Part shown: in pieces, positions 1 to 57,846 of the stretch | Position numbering within the stretch: the first letter of the stretch is position 1 | How the letters are laid out: every line of letters starts with the position of its first letter | Origin: Elysia crispata | Lineage: Eukaryota > Mollusca > Gastropoda > Plakobranchidae | NCBI GenBank assembly: GCA_033675545.1 | Contig: JAWDGP010003778.1 | Coordinates: forward strand, 5,001-69,000 | Direction: 5' to 3' | Length of the DNA: 64,000 nucleotides | The notes under the pieces: model-generated | The model's input: the letters and a program-made list of their open reading frames with translations, nothing else | What the model was told of the DNA's origin: nothing | Database searches by the model: none | Made by a program: the position numbers and the translations under genes

Positions 1-126
1 TGCATCTACTTCTTGTGCTAATTTGTTAGATTTGGTCTTGATTACAAAGAGCTTGACTTATTTACCCGGTCCATGAGACAGCTTGACTGCAGACATGTCT
101 TGCACGTCCATTTCTCTCCCTCCTAG

Positions 127-510
127 AACCAGTACAAATGTTTGTACAACGTCCTGAAGCTGGTGCAAGACTCCAGCAGTGTATACGGGAATGTCGGAGC
201 CACTAGGAACAGCACAAGTGAGACAAGTGGGCAGTGCAAACCTGGACCAGCCGGCCACACAGCCACTTCCGGCACGAATCGCTCCAGCCCAACCTGTGTG
301 GAGGGAGAGCGGCGGAGGGGCTCCTGGCGATCCAGCCAGAGGTCAAGCCCAGCCCTCATCTCGCCGCAAGGCGTAGGAGAGCCTCATGCTGAAGATGGTG
401 GGGCTGGTACCACCACTGGAAACAGCGATGTTGATGCTGTTGACAATAGCGTTAGCTCATCTCGTGCTATGCAGGGGGGAGATGTTGCAGTAGAGTATGC
501 TAACATGTAA
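127..510 (+). CDS. Probable 3'-terminal coding exon of an upstream gene (receptor-tail-like)
   Basis: An open frame runs from a pyrimidine-rich tract ending in tcctag (121-126) to a TAA at 508-510. The exon could start at 127 (after CTAG) or at 133 (after ACCAG); both keep the same frame. About 120 residues are polar and rich in Ser, Gly and Thr, with no membrane segment or folded domain that I recognise. Tyrosine motifs are visible near the start (YNVL, then VYGNV) and at the extreme C-terminus (EYANM). YxN and YxxM contexts are known SH2-binding types (Grb2, PI3K), so a cytoplasmic tail of a receptor is a reasonable inference. The gene body lies left of the window. It could be a tandem relative of the lectin/EGF receptor gene at 8081-43980, but no lectin or EGF part is in view. 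It could also be a chance open frame. Confidence 0.42.
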   Translation, partial: NQYKCLYNVLKLVQDSSSVYGNVGATRNSTSETSGQCKPGPAGHTATSGTNRSSPTCVEGERRRGSWRSSQRSSPALISPQGVGEPHAEDGGAGTTTGNSDVDAVDNSVSSSRAMQGGDVAVEYANM

Positions 511-1227
511 AGAGTGACATGAAAATACGCAGAGATGTTCAGAATGAATGAGAAAGATGCTTTAGCGTGTGTTGGTCATAGCGCTACTGTTGTTGTTGAC
601 GTCAAAGATGTCTTGGTATGCACGGGGAGTATATAGCAGAGAGAAATGCATAGGCTAAGATTCAAAAGATTTGGAAACGAAGATGAAAAATGAGGGCCAG
701 ATAAAATACTGTAAATAAGTCAAACCGCGTGCAGCATGTCCTTCCTGTAATCCTTTCATACTTTGGAATATTACGCTCTAATTTAGTACTTCTTTCATCA
801 TGTAAATATTTAAAACTGTGGGAGTTATTCTAAATATTATGAAATGATCATCAGGGAGTGAAAACAAGTTATCATTCTATGAAATTTTTGTTCTATATTA
901 CTGATTCTTTAAATAAAAAAAATTTAAGATATTAATTTAAAGCCAGCATTATTGCCGCTTCTTTGAATGATGCGTCGTTGGATTTTGCCATTTACCAATA
1001 TCCAGTTATGAACTGAGATTACTTACTTCGTATTACTTTAAAAATATGCTGCGCTGATTATCATTTTTTTAATATTCTGTGGCTTGCCGTTTCAACGGGT
1101 ATCTGGGGTTTTTAAAGAGTGAAAAGTGCTCCATACTGTATAAATAGGGGCACTTATTGTTGTAGCAGCTACACCATTAATACCATACCAACAACAGCAA
1201 CACAAACAATGGTAGTAGATTTAGCAC
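511..1227. other. 3' flank of the upstream gene, no further coding signal
   Basis: AT-rich sequence follows the stop at 510. It holds a candidate poly(A) signal at 912-917. I see no gene or repeat array in it up to the trinucleotide repeat. Confidence 0.5.
912..917 (+). promoter_or_regulatory. Candidate polyadenylation signal AATAAA
   Basis: A canonical AATAAA lies about 400 bases after the stop at 510, in an A/T-rich context. It is a plausible 3' end for the upstream gene. Such hexamers are common by chance in AT-rich DNA. Confidence 0.3.
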
Positions 1228-1660
<433 letters not shown>

Positions 1661-2808
1661 GAAGAGACGAACAGCCATCTATCATAGGATTGTTTTGTAT
1701 CTTTCCACAATATTAAAAAAGTTTCCATACTTTAAAAGAGCTGGTTTTCCCAATTATGTTCAGAAAGTCGGAAGCTTTTTTTTAAATCTATTTTCTGTAT
1801 GTTTTAACATGTCACATTTCTTTTCTGTATTTTTGACACTTTTGTAATATTGGATAAAATAACTCAGGTTACTAAAAATCTTTTATAGAGTCTTCCGTTT
1901 CTTTTGGATATGTTTTTACAAACCTTTTGCAAATAAAGCCCATATATTGTCTAATCATGATATTTCATTTTTTTGCCTTGATATCTTATTTGTCCGTTTG
2001 TTTCACTTTGCTTGGTCTGAAATTCCAATTTTCTACTCATGTCTTAATATTTTATACAGATTTTTTTTTAATTAAAGCATTTTTGAATTAATCTGGAAGT
2101 CATTCTGTCAATCTCACTGTTGTTTTGTTTCCAAATGCCAATCTGGCAAGTCTGTATGAGAGGAAATCTTCACTATTAAAAGTGAAGTGAATGATCATTC
2201 ATCATTGGAAGATCGGAATAAACGGTCGTTTGGGATTTTCAACTGTCTTGTCCGTTTATATCCAAGTTCTGTGTGAATCATTTTGATTATTCTGCAAAGG
2301 CATATTTTAAACACAAATCTAGAAACATAACACTCACTCTTCATCATTTGTAAACTTTTCAATCTACAGATGCGACGCCATAAGATATTGAAGATTGTTT
2401 ACTTTAACAACGGTAGATTGTTGGTAAAATACGCACAAGATTCTTATACTTTGAGGTTTTCTCTCAATTAAATGGGTTACGATGATAGAAAAATGGTCTT
2501 ATAATTGACTTGATAAGAAAATCGCAATTTAATGGTTTCATGTCAAGGTCCAAAGCTGCAAAACGTCATTGGTGTAACTGAGAACGATGGAGGATCTATC
2601 ATCTACGAACAATTAAAAAACTTTTTACACCGCTAGGAATTGGTGACAAATTATATTATTAAAAAGTAATTCGGAAAAATAAAAAACACAAAACAAAACT
2701 TATTCCAGAGTGGTATGTATGTGTGGCGGGGGTTATAAAATTCTGCCAAAAGATAAAATTTATATGGATTTAAAAATTGTTCTAAAGAAAAATATCTTGT
2801 TTTATTTG

Positions 2809-2864
<56 letters not shown>

Positions 2865-4858
2865 TTATTTAAGATTGAACACAGAAAGAAAAAGTACAAT
2901 TATTTGGAAACGAAAAAAAACAACAATTTTGAGCATATTCCCCCAATGGTAGATTATAAAAAAGGTGAAGCTTTGATACCAGCATAGTAGAGGTAGCACC
3001 TTTTTTCTGACCAGAGCGCCAAGATTAAACCGCATGAAAAAAACCATCTCACATTGCATGCACACAAAAGTTTCCTTCTTTGAACGTGCACACCCCAGTC
3101 TCCGCTCATTGCCTACAACCATCAGTTGAGAGCCAGACAGTGCCATGGCCTCAGATATCTCAAAATCATCCCCAACGCTCCATTTGCAGAGCTTTGTTTT
3201 ATAATATTAATACAACTATAGAGCATAGTATATAAACGCTCCTATATATACAGTTTATGCATGTATGTGTGTTTATATAAATATATCATAATGCACGTTT
3301 ACATAAAAACTATACCTATCTATGTTTGCCGTACAGAATAGACTGTCAATTTTACACATATACAGCTAAAAATCGTGGTAGAAAAAAATGAAGGAGCGAC
3401 TCTGAAAATGTAACAACTCTAAAAATCAATTAAGAGGTCTGGAAGTTGCTGTGTAAGAGCCGGAGTCTGCAGATTATTAGCCTGGAATAAAAGTCATGAA
3501 GATCTTGACAGGATCGGCTCAATTTTTTTGTGTTACCGTCAACGACAGAACATGTCAAGACGTATATCAAAGGGCTCACCTCACCTGGATATAACCACAT
3601 CTCTCCACTGCGAGACTCACACATACCCATAAATCAATGCGTTATGAAGAGCTGTCAGAACCATCTAAGCTATATGTGACATGACTTCTCAATATGAAGA
3701 AAGATCTCGGAGAGTGATCTTCAAGGGTGTCTAATATTGGCGCTCCAAAAATGGTTCCAGGGGACAACAATCCGTAGGGACGGAAAAACTGTAAGCTAAC
3801 CAGACCAAGAGAAGAATATGAGGATATGGATTGGGGAAGAGCAGTCCCAGTCACAATAGTGGCGGGCGAGAATTCAGCAGTTAATAATAAGTTAACTAAA
3901 AAAAAGAACAGCAGAACATTTTGAAAGTATGAAAATTCAAAATCATATATTAAATGGAAAGCATTTTCACCTTATATTTATTCGTTCGATAAACTATGAG
4001 AGGAATGACAAAATATGCAACACAATATGCCCTTATTTCCCGCACAGAGGTAGAATAAAGCGACACACAGACGCAGGCAGTGTAGATTGAAATGTAAACT
4101 TTTTTCAAAGATCAGGATTATATAATACAAAAGGTGATGAAGGAGTATTTAGAACTATCGTTTATCTCTGACGTAAATTCGAGAGAAGTACCAGATAGAT
4201 TACAAAGAGTAAGTGGGGTAACATTGAACAATTTTGTAATTCAAAACACAAGCCACCTAAAGAGTTTGATTACAATAATCAAATGAAGGGGGCAAATCCA
4301 TTTAACTATTGTCGGTGTAAATTTTTTGTTTGGCTTAACTCCCTTTGGCTGAAGCTGCGGTTACAGGGCTGCTTAACGTTTCCCCTCAGAATGGGGTAAT
4401 TTTGAACACACATTAAAAATAGAAAGAAAAAAAAACGAAAATAAAATCGAACAAAAAACCCCCCAAAAAACAAAGAAACAAAAAGAAAACAAAAAGCAAA
4501 AAAAACCCAACAAAAAGTAAACATTAAGCAAATGCAAGAGTTGTTAAGGTCATTAGTTTTGTTTATTCACAGGAAAGGATTGGTGAATACATTTAACATC
4601 TATTTCGTTAACAAAAGTAATTAGTGAAACAGGTACTATTTTGCCATTTACTAGTAAAATGTAGTGACACAAACCCAGGAAGCCAATCTAGCTGTGTCAA
4701 ACTATTCAAGACTAAACAGCAAAGATGCCTGCAAAGAATCATTCATCACGTTTAAAGAAAAAGGAAATGATTTAGACCACTATAAACAATAGACAACTTT
4801 CTGAAAAAATGTCAGATAAACAATGTTAAGAACAACAACAAAAATTCTTGTGAGTCGA
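1661..4858. other. Intergenic, AT-rich, no gene recognised
   Basis: I see no supported exon here. Contents: an AATAAA at about 1932, an (AT)n run (separate entry), and short homopolymers. Open frames around 3430-3854 and 4306-4524 have no splice or composition support. Confidence 0.5.
2811..2862. repeat. (AT)n microsatellite
   Basis: About 26 uninterrupted AT dinucleotides. Confidence 0.95.
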
Positions 4859-5815
4859 CCCCAAGTTCCAAGTGTGTCTAAGCTTCATGGCGCCAGTTAT
4901 CACATTTCTGGCATTTTATCCCATCCTCGCTTGGGGCTCACATCAACTGATCACTCACACTCGTCCTCTATTCTAACCCCAAGTTCCAAGTGTGTCTAAG
5001 CTTCATGGCGCCAGTTATCACATTTCTGGCATTTTATCCCATCCTCGCTTGGGGCTCACATCAACTGATCACTCACACTCGTCCGCTATTCTAACCCCAA
5101 GTTCCAAGTGTGTCTAAGCTTCATGGCGCCAGTTATCACATTTCTGGCATTTTATCCCATCCTCGCTTGGGGCTCACATCAACTGATCACTCACACTCGT
5201 CCTCTATTCTAACCCCAAGTTCCAAGATTGTGTCTAAGCTTCATGGCGCCAGTTATCACATTTCTGGCATTTTATCCCATCCTCGCTTGGGGCTCACATC
5301 AACTGATCACTCACACTCGTCCACTATTCTAACCCCAAGTTCCAAGTGTGTCTAAGCTTCATGGCGCCAGTTATCACATTTCTGGCATTTTATCCCATCC
5401 TCGCTTGGGGCTCACATCAACTGATCACTCACACTCGTCCACTATTCTAACCCCAAGTTCCAAGTGTGTCTAAGCTTCATGGCGCCAGTTATCACATTTC
5501 TGGCATTTTATCCCATCCTCGCTTGGGGCTCACATCAACTGATCACTCACACTCGTCCTCTATTCTAACCCCAAGTTCCAAGTGTGTCTAAGCTTCATGG
5601 CGCCAGTTATCACATTTCTGGCATTTTATCCCATCCTCGCTTGGGGCTCACATCAACTGATCACTCACACTCGTCCGCTATTCTAACCCCAAGTTCCAAG
5701 TGTGTCTAAGCTTCATGGCGCCAGTTATCACATTTCTGGCATTTTATCCCATCCTCGCTTGGGGCTCACATCAACTGATCACTCACACTCGTCCGCTATT
5801 CTAACCCCAAGCTGC
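4859..5815. repeat. Tandem array, 118-bp unit, about 8 copies
   Basis: Near-identical 118-bp units each begin with ccccaagttccaagtgtgtc, spaced at 4859, 4977 and so on. One copy near 5219 has a 2-base insertion that changes the reading frame. Divergence is very low (single bases such as cctc/cgc/cac before the final tattctaa), which implies recent expansion or homogenisation. No gene is adjacent. Confidence 0.95.
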
Positions 5816-8080
5816 TTCTTGTCAGATTGAAAGATGAAAAGGGAGAGGTGAGAAGATTAAAAAAGATAGAAAGAGACTTATTTAACCATACGTTTTACAT
5901 GAACCACGGCAAAGTTAAAATTCATTGATATATATAGTACTTGCAGCCCTTTATAACTTAAGTTAATAGCAAATCGCATGAACCAAGGTGTTAAAAAGGT
6001 TCAAAAAAATTACTGAAGTAGGTAGGTTAAGTACAATTTGTTACATTTTCTTTCTTTGGTCTTGTGAAACAAGTTACGCTATAAGCGCCCTTTGGAAAGC
6101 AGACCTAGTGACCAGTACCACACAGAATGAAAAGGCTCTTGTGATAAATTAACCTTCAGTTTCTGTCCTTGGGGGGCGAGGCCACATTGGATGAGTTCAA
6201 GGCCATAGCAGATGAAGACCGCAGCAGATAAGATGGACGCCACAGCAGATGCGCAGATGAGGTGGAGGCTGCAGCACATGAGGTGGAGGCCACAGCAAAT
6301 GAAGTGGAGTTAGAAGCAGATGAGGTGGAGACCGCAGCACAGGATTGTTGGACTAACTGTGGATGTATCTCAACCTCCTCACAACTCTAAGTGTAGTTTA
6401 TATTGTCGAACTGATTGTGTATGTACATCAACCTTTACAAATAGATCTTGGCATAGTTTAGATTGTTGGACTAACTGTGAGTGTATCTCAACCTCTACAC
6501 ACAACTCTTAGGGTAGTATTTTTTGTCGATCTCAAACTCCTCATATAGAACAGGGTAGCTCGTTGTGTTGAATCAAATTTAGTAAAGTTCACGGAAAATT
6601 TTAAGCATCAGATACATTATAGATTTTTAATCTAAAACCCGTTCATCTTTCATAAAATGATTTTGTCTAGATTGTTATTCATTATCTATAAGTGCATAAC
6701 TGTGGTGAATGTTTCAAAAATTTAAAACTTGAAATGTCATGTCACCGTGAAACTCTGCTGATTGAAATAAAATGAATGTAACTTATAACATTCCTTTTTC
6801 TAACTTCCTGTTTCCTTATTGCCATGCCAGCCAAACTAGGTGTAGCTTTAGCGACGGTGGAGAACTGAGCCAGCTGTGGTGGTGCAGCGTTCATGAGGAC
6901 CTCTTGTGAATATATTCGTCATTCTATAAAACACTAGCCGCTTTGTTCCGACGGCCTAGTCCTTAGTGCTGTGAAGCACTGAGCGAGCCCTAAGGCATCT
7001 TTGATCAAGGCCTTATAAATTACACAATGAATGCTTTACCGTAGGGTTTTATAAAGCAGTAACCACCTGATTCAATGATACAGGCCAGTTATTTGAAAAC
7101 AGGTTTCTATCACCACATCACACCACTCGTCACCATAACGCACCGCACATTAGCCCTCCCCTTCACCGCGTTCCCAAATAGATGGACAAACAAAAACAAG
7201 ATCCTAGATCTCTATCCACAAGTTATTCCTTACGCCTCAAGCGCCCAATAGCAACTGTTATTTAGAGCTGTGTCTATGTATTTATTCCAGAGAGGTTGGA
7301 ACCACCCTCGAACGACGCCTGCAATTTGTAGATTCAACCAATCTGCTCTCTAGATACAGATTGTTTTTAACGGCACAGAAAAGTCATTTACTTCCTGGTG
7401 ACCTTAGTTTCATAAATTGTAGGCCAAAGGACTTTGCCTCGATCGAGCTGATTTGCTTTGAGCTTCAACAAGATTCTTATATCATATTGAAAAACTTTGT
7501 AATGTTTCGGGGTTATTTCATCTTGAAGCTAGCCATAACTAGTGTCGAAATTCGCAGAGTTCAAGAAAAGTTTTAGGTTCTAGGGCTAGATTTTTTTTCT
7601 TTAAAACAGGATGTAATTTCAACCTCTATTATAAAATGGAACCCGGATGTCTTTTTAAAGTAGATCACTGCAACACAAGGAATGTATCTATCCACGAAAT
7701 AACTGGCGGGTTCAAAATGTGAGAGCTCAAGCTCACAACCAGGTCGTGTGCCTCTCATGAGATTTGAGACGCGGTTGTTCTAAGACTGAGGAATTCAAGT
7801 GACTTTCACCCAGCTAGATTCCTGCATGTTCTTGAAGCTATTTTAGTCTTTACAGACACTCAGAATAAAACACGGATAAGAATAACAATAGTTTGAAAAT
7901 GCAAATGAGAATCATCTAAGGAAGATTATATGATAAAAATAAATCGAATCAAAATTTGTTAGTTCGAATATTTTTCATACATCTACGGCGTGTGTTAGTT
8001 GTGAAGAGAATTGTTTCATCGGGATTCTCCATCGAGTCTTCTTTTAACTTAACACAACGTGCTGGACGGCAGCTGTAACA
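5816..8080. other. Intergenic 5' flank of the lectin/EGF gene
   Basis: Two degenerate short repeats are visible: a roughly 20-base GCAGATGAGGTGGAG-like repeat (about 6190-6340) and a roughly 70-base repeat containing ttggactaactgtg (about 6345-6530). The rest has no recognisable exon. The promoter of the gene starting at 8081 must lie here or in an unseen 5' UTR exon. I see no clear TATA box. Confidence 0.45.
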
Positions 8081-43980
<35,900 letters not shown>

Positions 43981-44062
<82 letters not shown>

Positions 44063-44145
44063 CAGAGACAGAGAGAGAGAGAGATACAGCGACAGAGAGA
44101 GAGAGAGGGAGGGAGGGAGAGAGAGACAGAGACAGAGACAGAGAA

Positions 44146-44178
<33 letters not shown>

Positions 44179-44281
44179 GAGAAAGAGAGAGAGAGAGAGA
44201 CAGACAGACAGAGACAGAGACAGAGACAGAGAGAGACAGACAGACAGACAGACAGAGACAGAGACAGAGAGAGAGAGAGAG
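43981..44281. repeat. (GA)n / (GACA)n microsatellite beginning directly after the stop codon
   Basis: Purine-rich repeat starts at the first base after TAA and runs about 300 bases, with GA, then GAGACA and GACA subpatterns. It would form the start of the 3' UTR. Confidence 0.95.
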
Positions 44282-44799
44282 TCAGTTCTGGTAGCCACTA
44301 GTGGGACAGCTACACTGGAATTGTATGTCAGTAAAATACTCGTGAATGTTTCGATGAGATAACGTTAGAAAGATATAAGAGGCGTACATAGTAGGGTGCT
44401 TACTGAAACCTCCAGACCTCTTCATACAAACAGGGCTGAACCTTTCTCCTTCTGTAATCCTTGATAACATTCTTCTGGTTTCGCTGTTTAGCTGAGGAGA
44501 AGGATTGGAGGCACTCGAGAAACACTAACAAATGTTTTCTGCTGTCTCATTCTGTAGTATTTAGCGCTGAGATTAGAAAGACGCCTACTTTGATCAGGTA
44601 ATTGAGTTCATCATTTTGCATTGTCCAAGCAGCAGTTGGGGATGTATTCATAATTCAGAATAAGTCACTGTGAAAAATCTCATAAAATTGAGTGTTGCTA
44701 CTTTTCGCAAACCGCAAACATCATGGATTGCTGCTGACCATGACAGAGCATTTAGTGGAATGGTGTTGCTTGCAGTTAATTGATCGCGTAATCATACCA
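44282..44799. other. 3' flank of the lectin/EGF gene
   Basis: Unique sequence, probably 3' UTR in part. No exon or repeat recognised. Confidence 0.45.
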
Positions 44800-45545
44800 C
44801 GATAGCTCAGACTGTCATAGTGCCATATCATGGAGGTGTCGGTTTTATTGGTAGCTCAATCTGTCTTAATACGATACCATGAAGTTTTATTGGTAGCTCA
44901 GTCTGTCTTAGTGTGATATCATGAAGGTGTCGGTTTTATTGGTAGCTCAGTCTGTCTTAGTGTGATATCATGAAGATGTCGGTTTTATTGGTATCTCAGT
45001 CTGTCTTAGTGTGATACCATGAAGGTGTCGGTTTTATTGGTATCTCAGTCTGTCTTAGTGTGATACCATGAAGGTGTCGGTTTTATTGGTAGCTCAGTCT
45101 GTCTTAGTGTGATACCATGAAGATGTCGGTTTTATTGGTAGCTCAGTCTGTCTTAGTGTGATACCATGAAGATGTCGGTTTTATTGGTAGCTCAGTCTGT
45201 CTTAGTGTGATATCATGAAGATGTCGGTTTTATTGGTAGCTCAGTCTGTCTTAGTGTGATACCATGAAGATGTCGGTTTTATTGGTAGCTCAGTCTGTCT
45301 TAGTGTGATATCATGAAGATGTCGGTTTTATTGGTATCTCAGTCTGTCTTAGTGTGATACCATGAAGGTGTCGGTTTTATTGGTAGCTCAGTCTGTCTTA
45401 GTGTGATACCATGAAGGTGTCGGTTTTATTGGTAGCTCAGTCTGTCTTAGTGTGATACCATGAAGGTGTCGGTTTTATTGGTAGCTCAGTCTGTCTTAGT
45501 GTGATACCATGAAGGTGTCGGTTTTATTAGTAGCTCAGTCTGTCT
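44800..45545. repeat. Tandem array, 49-bp unit, about 15 copies
   Basis: Units resemble gtagctcagtctgtcttagt + gtgataccatgaaggtgtcg + gttttattg, with ggtgtcg/gatgtcg and atacc/atatc variants. It lies between the two convergent genes. Confidence 0.94.
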
Positions 45546-46843
45546 TTATTGAAACGCATTTTCATTTTTCAATATCATTTGAATTTACATTCTTAGTTGT
45601 AATACATTATTTGAGGGTTCAGATTTAAAGTACAATATTTCATCTCATCGTACGGAATGTTATTCTTATTTTTTTTCAAATTTTTTTTATTTAGTCAAGA
45701 GTCTCCAAGTATTATTTCATCTTATGGGGTAATAAGTAATTTTACAAAAATTCTTGTTTCGACTTTGAACTTTCAAATTTAATCACCAGACATACTGCTT
45801 TCATTTCTCTCTAATAGATTTTTTGCTAACATATTGCCTCCGTACATCTCTGAACAACATTCCTTACGCAATTATTTTTTTCTCAGCCTTTTTATTTATT
45901 TTGTTTTGTTTTGTTTTGTTTCTTTTTTTTTTTTTTTTGCTTCATTCATATTCCAATACATTCTTTTTTTTTCAACGTTTACAGACATTAGGGAAGAAAA
46001 TTGAGACTTCTGAAAATTTCTGCTAAATTGCTAAATGAAGATATTTCATTCTATGTCAATTTCTATTTTTTCGTACTATCTTTATATAAACAATTTTAAT
46101 TTTTTATACTCTTGAAGTAAAGGTTAACATTTCTTTCTAACGATACCATATGTTAAACGTTTTTTATGTCCTCCTGCATGATTCTTATCATTAAAGCTCT
46201 TGTTTTGTATCTATCTGTGCAAAAAGTCAGTGATTGATTAACGTTAACAGCATCATTAGTGGTTGATGCTTGAAGCATAACGAGACAACTGTAGATCATC
46301 CCGGTGACAACATGTTCCCAAAAACATCTCTATTCAAATATGTACAATTTTTAGAAGTTTTTTTTTTTTATCTCGGACACGCGAAAATTTCTGTCTAAAA
46401 ATTTCATGCTGTTTAAATTTTGGAATATTTGTTTATATATGTCATTTTGGGGTGCTTTAATCCGTGTCATCATAATATGAAACCAGAACAACCACTGAAG
46501 TGAGCGCAAAAAGATGAATGCCATGAGTAAGCTTACATATACATATATCTAAATAAAACTTCATTTTATATATTATATGAAAGTGATTGCTGATCACTAT
46601 CAAAAATTGATCTGTTCTAGCTTGCTTTAATACATCATAAAATTCAAGCTGGATCTTTCTTTACTGTAATGAAAAAAAATTAAGAGAGTGGAAACAACTG
46701 ATAGTCATTTATTACACTTACATACAATGCATTACATTTTAGAAACTGTATCCACTGTGTACATAATACATGATCTTCATGTGTTCCTAGTGCACTGCAT
46801 TTAAGATTTACACAAATAATGTTGACAATAACGATGATAATAA

Positions 46844-46844
46844 C

Positions 46845-46923
<79 letters not shown>

Positions 46924-46931
46924 GTAATAGA

Positions 46932-46962
<31 letters not shown>

Positions 46963-46965
46963 ATA
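46844..46965. repeat. (AAT)n then (AAAT)n microsatellite
   Basis: About 25 AAT triplets followed by about nine AAAT units. Confidence 0.94.
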
Positions 46966-47111
46966 CATAATGATAAAGATGAAAATGATAATAACAGAAA
47001 ACTATAATAATGAATACAATAATGACAACGATGAGAACACTTAAACTGTGATAATGACGAGGATATCATCAAAAGACACAAGAGATTATGTTTCTCTCCA
47101 ACTGAAAGTTA

Positions 47112-47117
47112 TTTATT
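47112..47117 (-). promoter_or_regulatory. Polyadenylation signal for GALE
   Basis: Minus-strand AATAAA 46 bases beyond the GALE stop codon (47163-47165), implying a very short 3' UTR. Position and strand are appropriate. Confidence 0.6.
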
Positions 47118-47162
47118 TCTGCTGTTCAAGCAGTAGGTTGGCTCCTAACCAGGGGCCAGCCA

Positions 47163-56207
<9,045 letters not shown>

Positions 56208-57424
56208 TGTTTTCAAAGAGGTGATTGATAAAACTTTTCGATCTGTCGGTTGAAGATTCAATTGAAGTAAAGTAGAAGTTGAACAGTAATCATAAAGCTT
56301 GAATCACAGACTTGTCCACAAGTGAAGTCTAGAAATATGTATGACTATATTGAAAGGCTGCACCTTTGGAGGCGCCAGAAACAGAAAGGTTGTTCTAAAT
56401 TGTTATTCTCATGTTCTATTTTTTTTTCTTTTTTTTTGTTTTTTTATGTTGTTTAATGGGTCTTCATTTATATTTTTTCCGTAAGATCATTCGTCTCATT
56501 TTATGGGCCGTGAGTCTACGATCTAATTAAAAAAAAAACTAGTTAAAGCTTATTACAGGCAGCGGTTGATTTTAATATAATTTGCGGGGTAAAAAGAAAG
56601 TATACAAACTGTTTTAGAACAGTTTCTGGATTAGTCAGTATAATATGAAAGGGGAAAACAAAATGATAATATTTTACATCTGAGTTAAAATGTCACCACA
56701 GTATTCGTAGAAACATGTCCTAAGGTGACAATGAAAATGGAAACTTTGGAAGCAGCCTTCAGACAAGTGATTACTGTAAAAACAGCCGTCATTATAGTTC
56801 TGAGGTAAATAAACTAAATTTATTTATACTATCTTAGTCTACCTGTTTAATTTTTTACTCTATGGCAAAGATTAGATTTAGGACAAATGACCTGAGTGTG
56901 AACCAACAAGCCTGGTATACAAGTCATGTATTAGGCTTGTCAGCTTTGAAAAATAAAGTGAACAAAATAATGAGAATAAAAGAGTATTCGGCATCGTATT
57001 TGGTACGAATTGTTAACTTAGAAAGATATGCAAAAATGGATTAATTCAAATCCACATTTTTCCATAAATCATTTGAAACTTATTGGTCCAATTAGAAGGA
57101 AGGAAAAATGTTTTTACGATAGTGAAGTCACAATTTCTCTGATTTCTCCTTTTGAAAACTAGAAAAGTAGCAAAGAGAAAATAGCCTGCTCATTTAGAGG
57201 AGTTTAGTTTTGATGAATTCTAGTTGATTTTTAAAACGAACAATCTAGCTGATAATTACTGCATAGCAATTTTCTAATACTGAACCAACTCATCTCTAAT
57301 GTGGTGGCAAATCTGAATAGACTATACAGACAAAACTGCAATTTGGTAAATGCTTTATTTAGAAATCTCACTGTTACACTCATGTTTTGAGTCACCTGTA
57401 ATAGATACATTGCAAAGGGTGGTT
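56208..57424. other. 5' flank of GALE
   Basis: Should contain the GALE promoter (minus strand). I see no clear TATA box or CpG-rich block. The open frame at 56862-57044 has no support. Confidence 0.45.
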
Positions 57425-57846
57425 TTTAAACAGTTTATTCGTTTAATCCTGAATGGCCTGAGGTTTTTAAACAGTTTTATCCGTTTGATCCTGCATGGCC
57501 TGAGGTTTTTAAACAGTTTTATCCGTTTGATCCTGCATGGCCTGAGGTTTTTAAACAGTTTTATCCGTTTAATCCTGCATGGCCTGAGGTTTTTAAACAG
57601 TTTTATCCGTTTAATCCTGCATGGCCTGAGGTTTTTAAACAGTTTTATCCGTTTAATCCTGCATGGCCTGAGGTTTTTAAACAGTTTTATCCGTTTGATC
57701 CTGCATGGCCTGAGGTTTTTAAACAGTTTTATCCGTTTAATCCTGCATGGCCTGAGGTTTTTAAACAGTTTTATCCGTTTAATCCTGCATGGCCTGAGGT
57801 TTTTAAACAGCTTTATCCGTTTAATCCTGCATGGCCTGAGGTTTTC
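57425..57846. repeat. Tandem array, 42-bp unit, about 10 copies
   Basis: Units resemble ttttatccgtttaatcctgc + atggcctgaggtttttaaacag. As 42 is 14 codons, frames stay open on both strands (FIRLILHGLRFLNS on the plus strand). Each unit contains an acceptor-like tttttaaacag. No gene abuts it. Confidence 0.95.

Larger units (their letters stand above)
45546..47162. other. Intergenic region between convergent genes
   Basis: AT-rich with T-runs (about 45900-45980). An AATAAA at 46552-46557 (+) is a possible but distant poly(A) signal for the lectin/EGF gene. An (AAT)n/(AAAT)n tract is listed separately. No coding signal seen. Confidence 0.5.

Noticed and set aside
44800..45545. tRNA-like ggtagctcagtctgtcttag motif
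   Set aside because: Resembles only a short stretch of a tRNA D-arm; it is a tandem unit with no acceptor stem, anticodon arm or B box.
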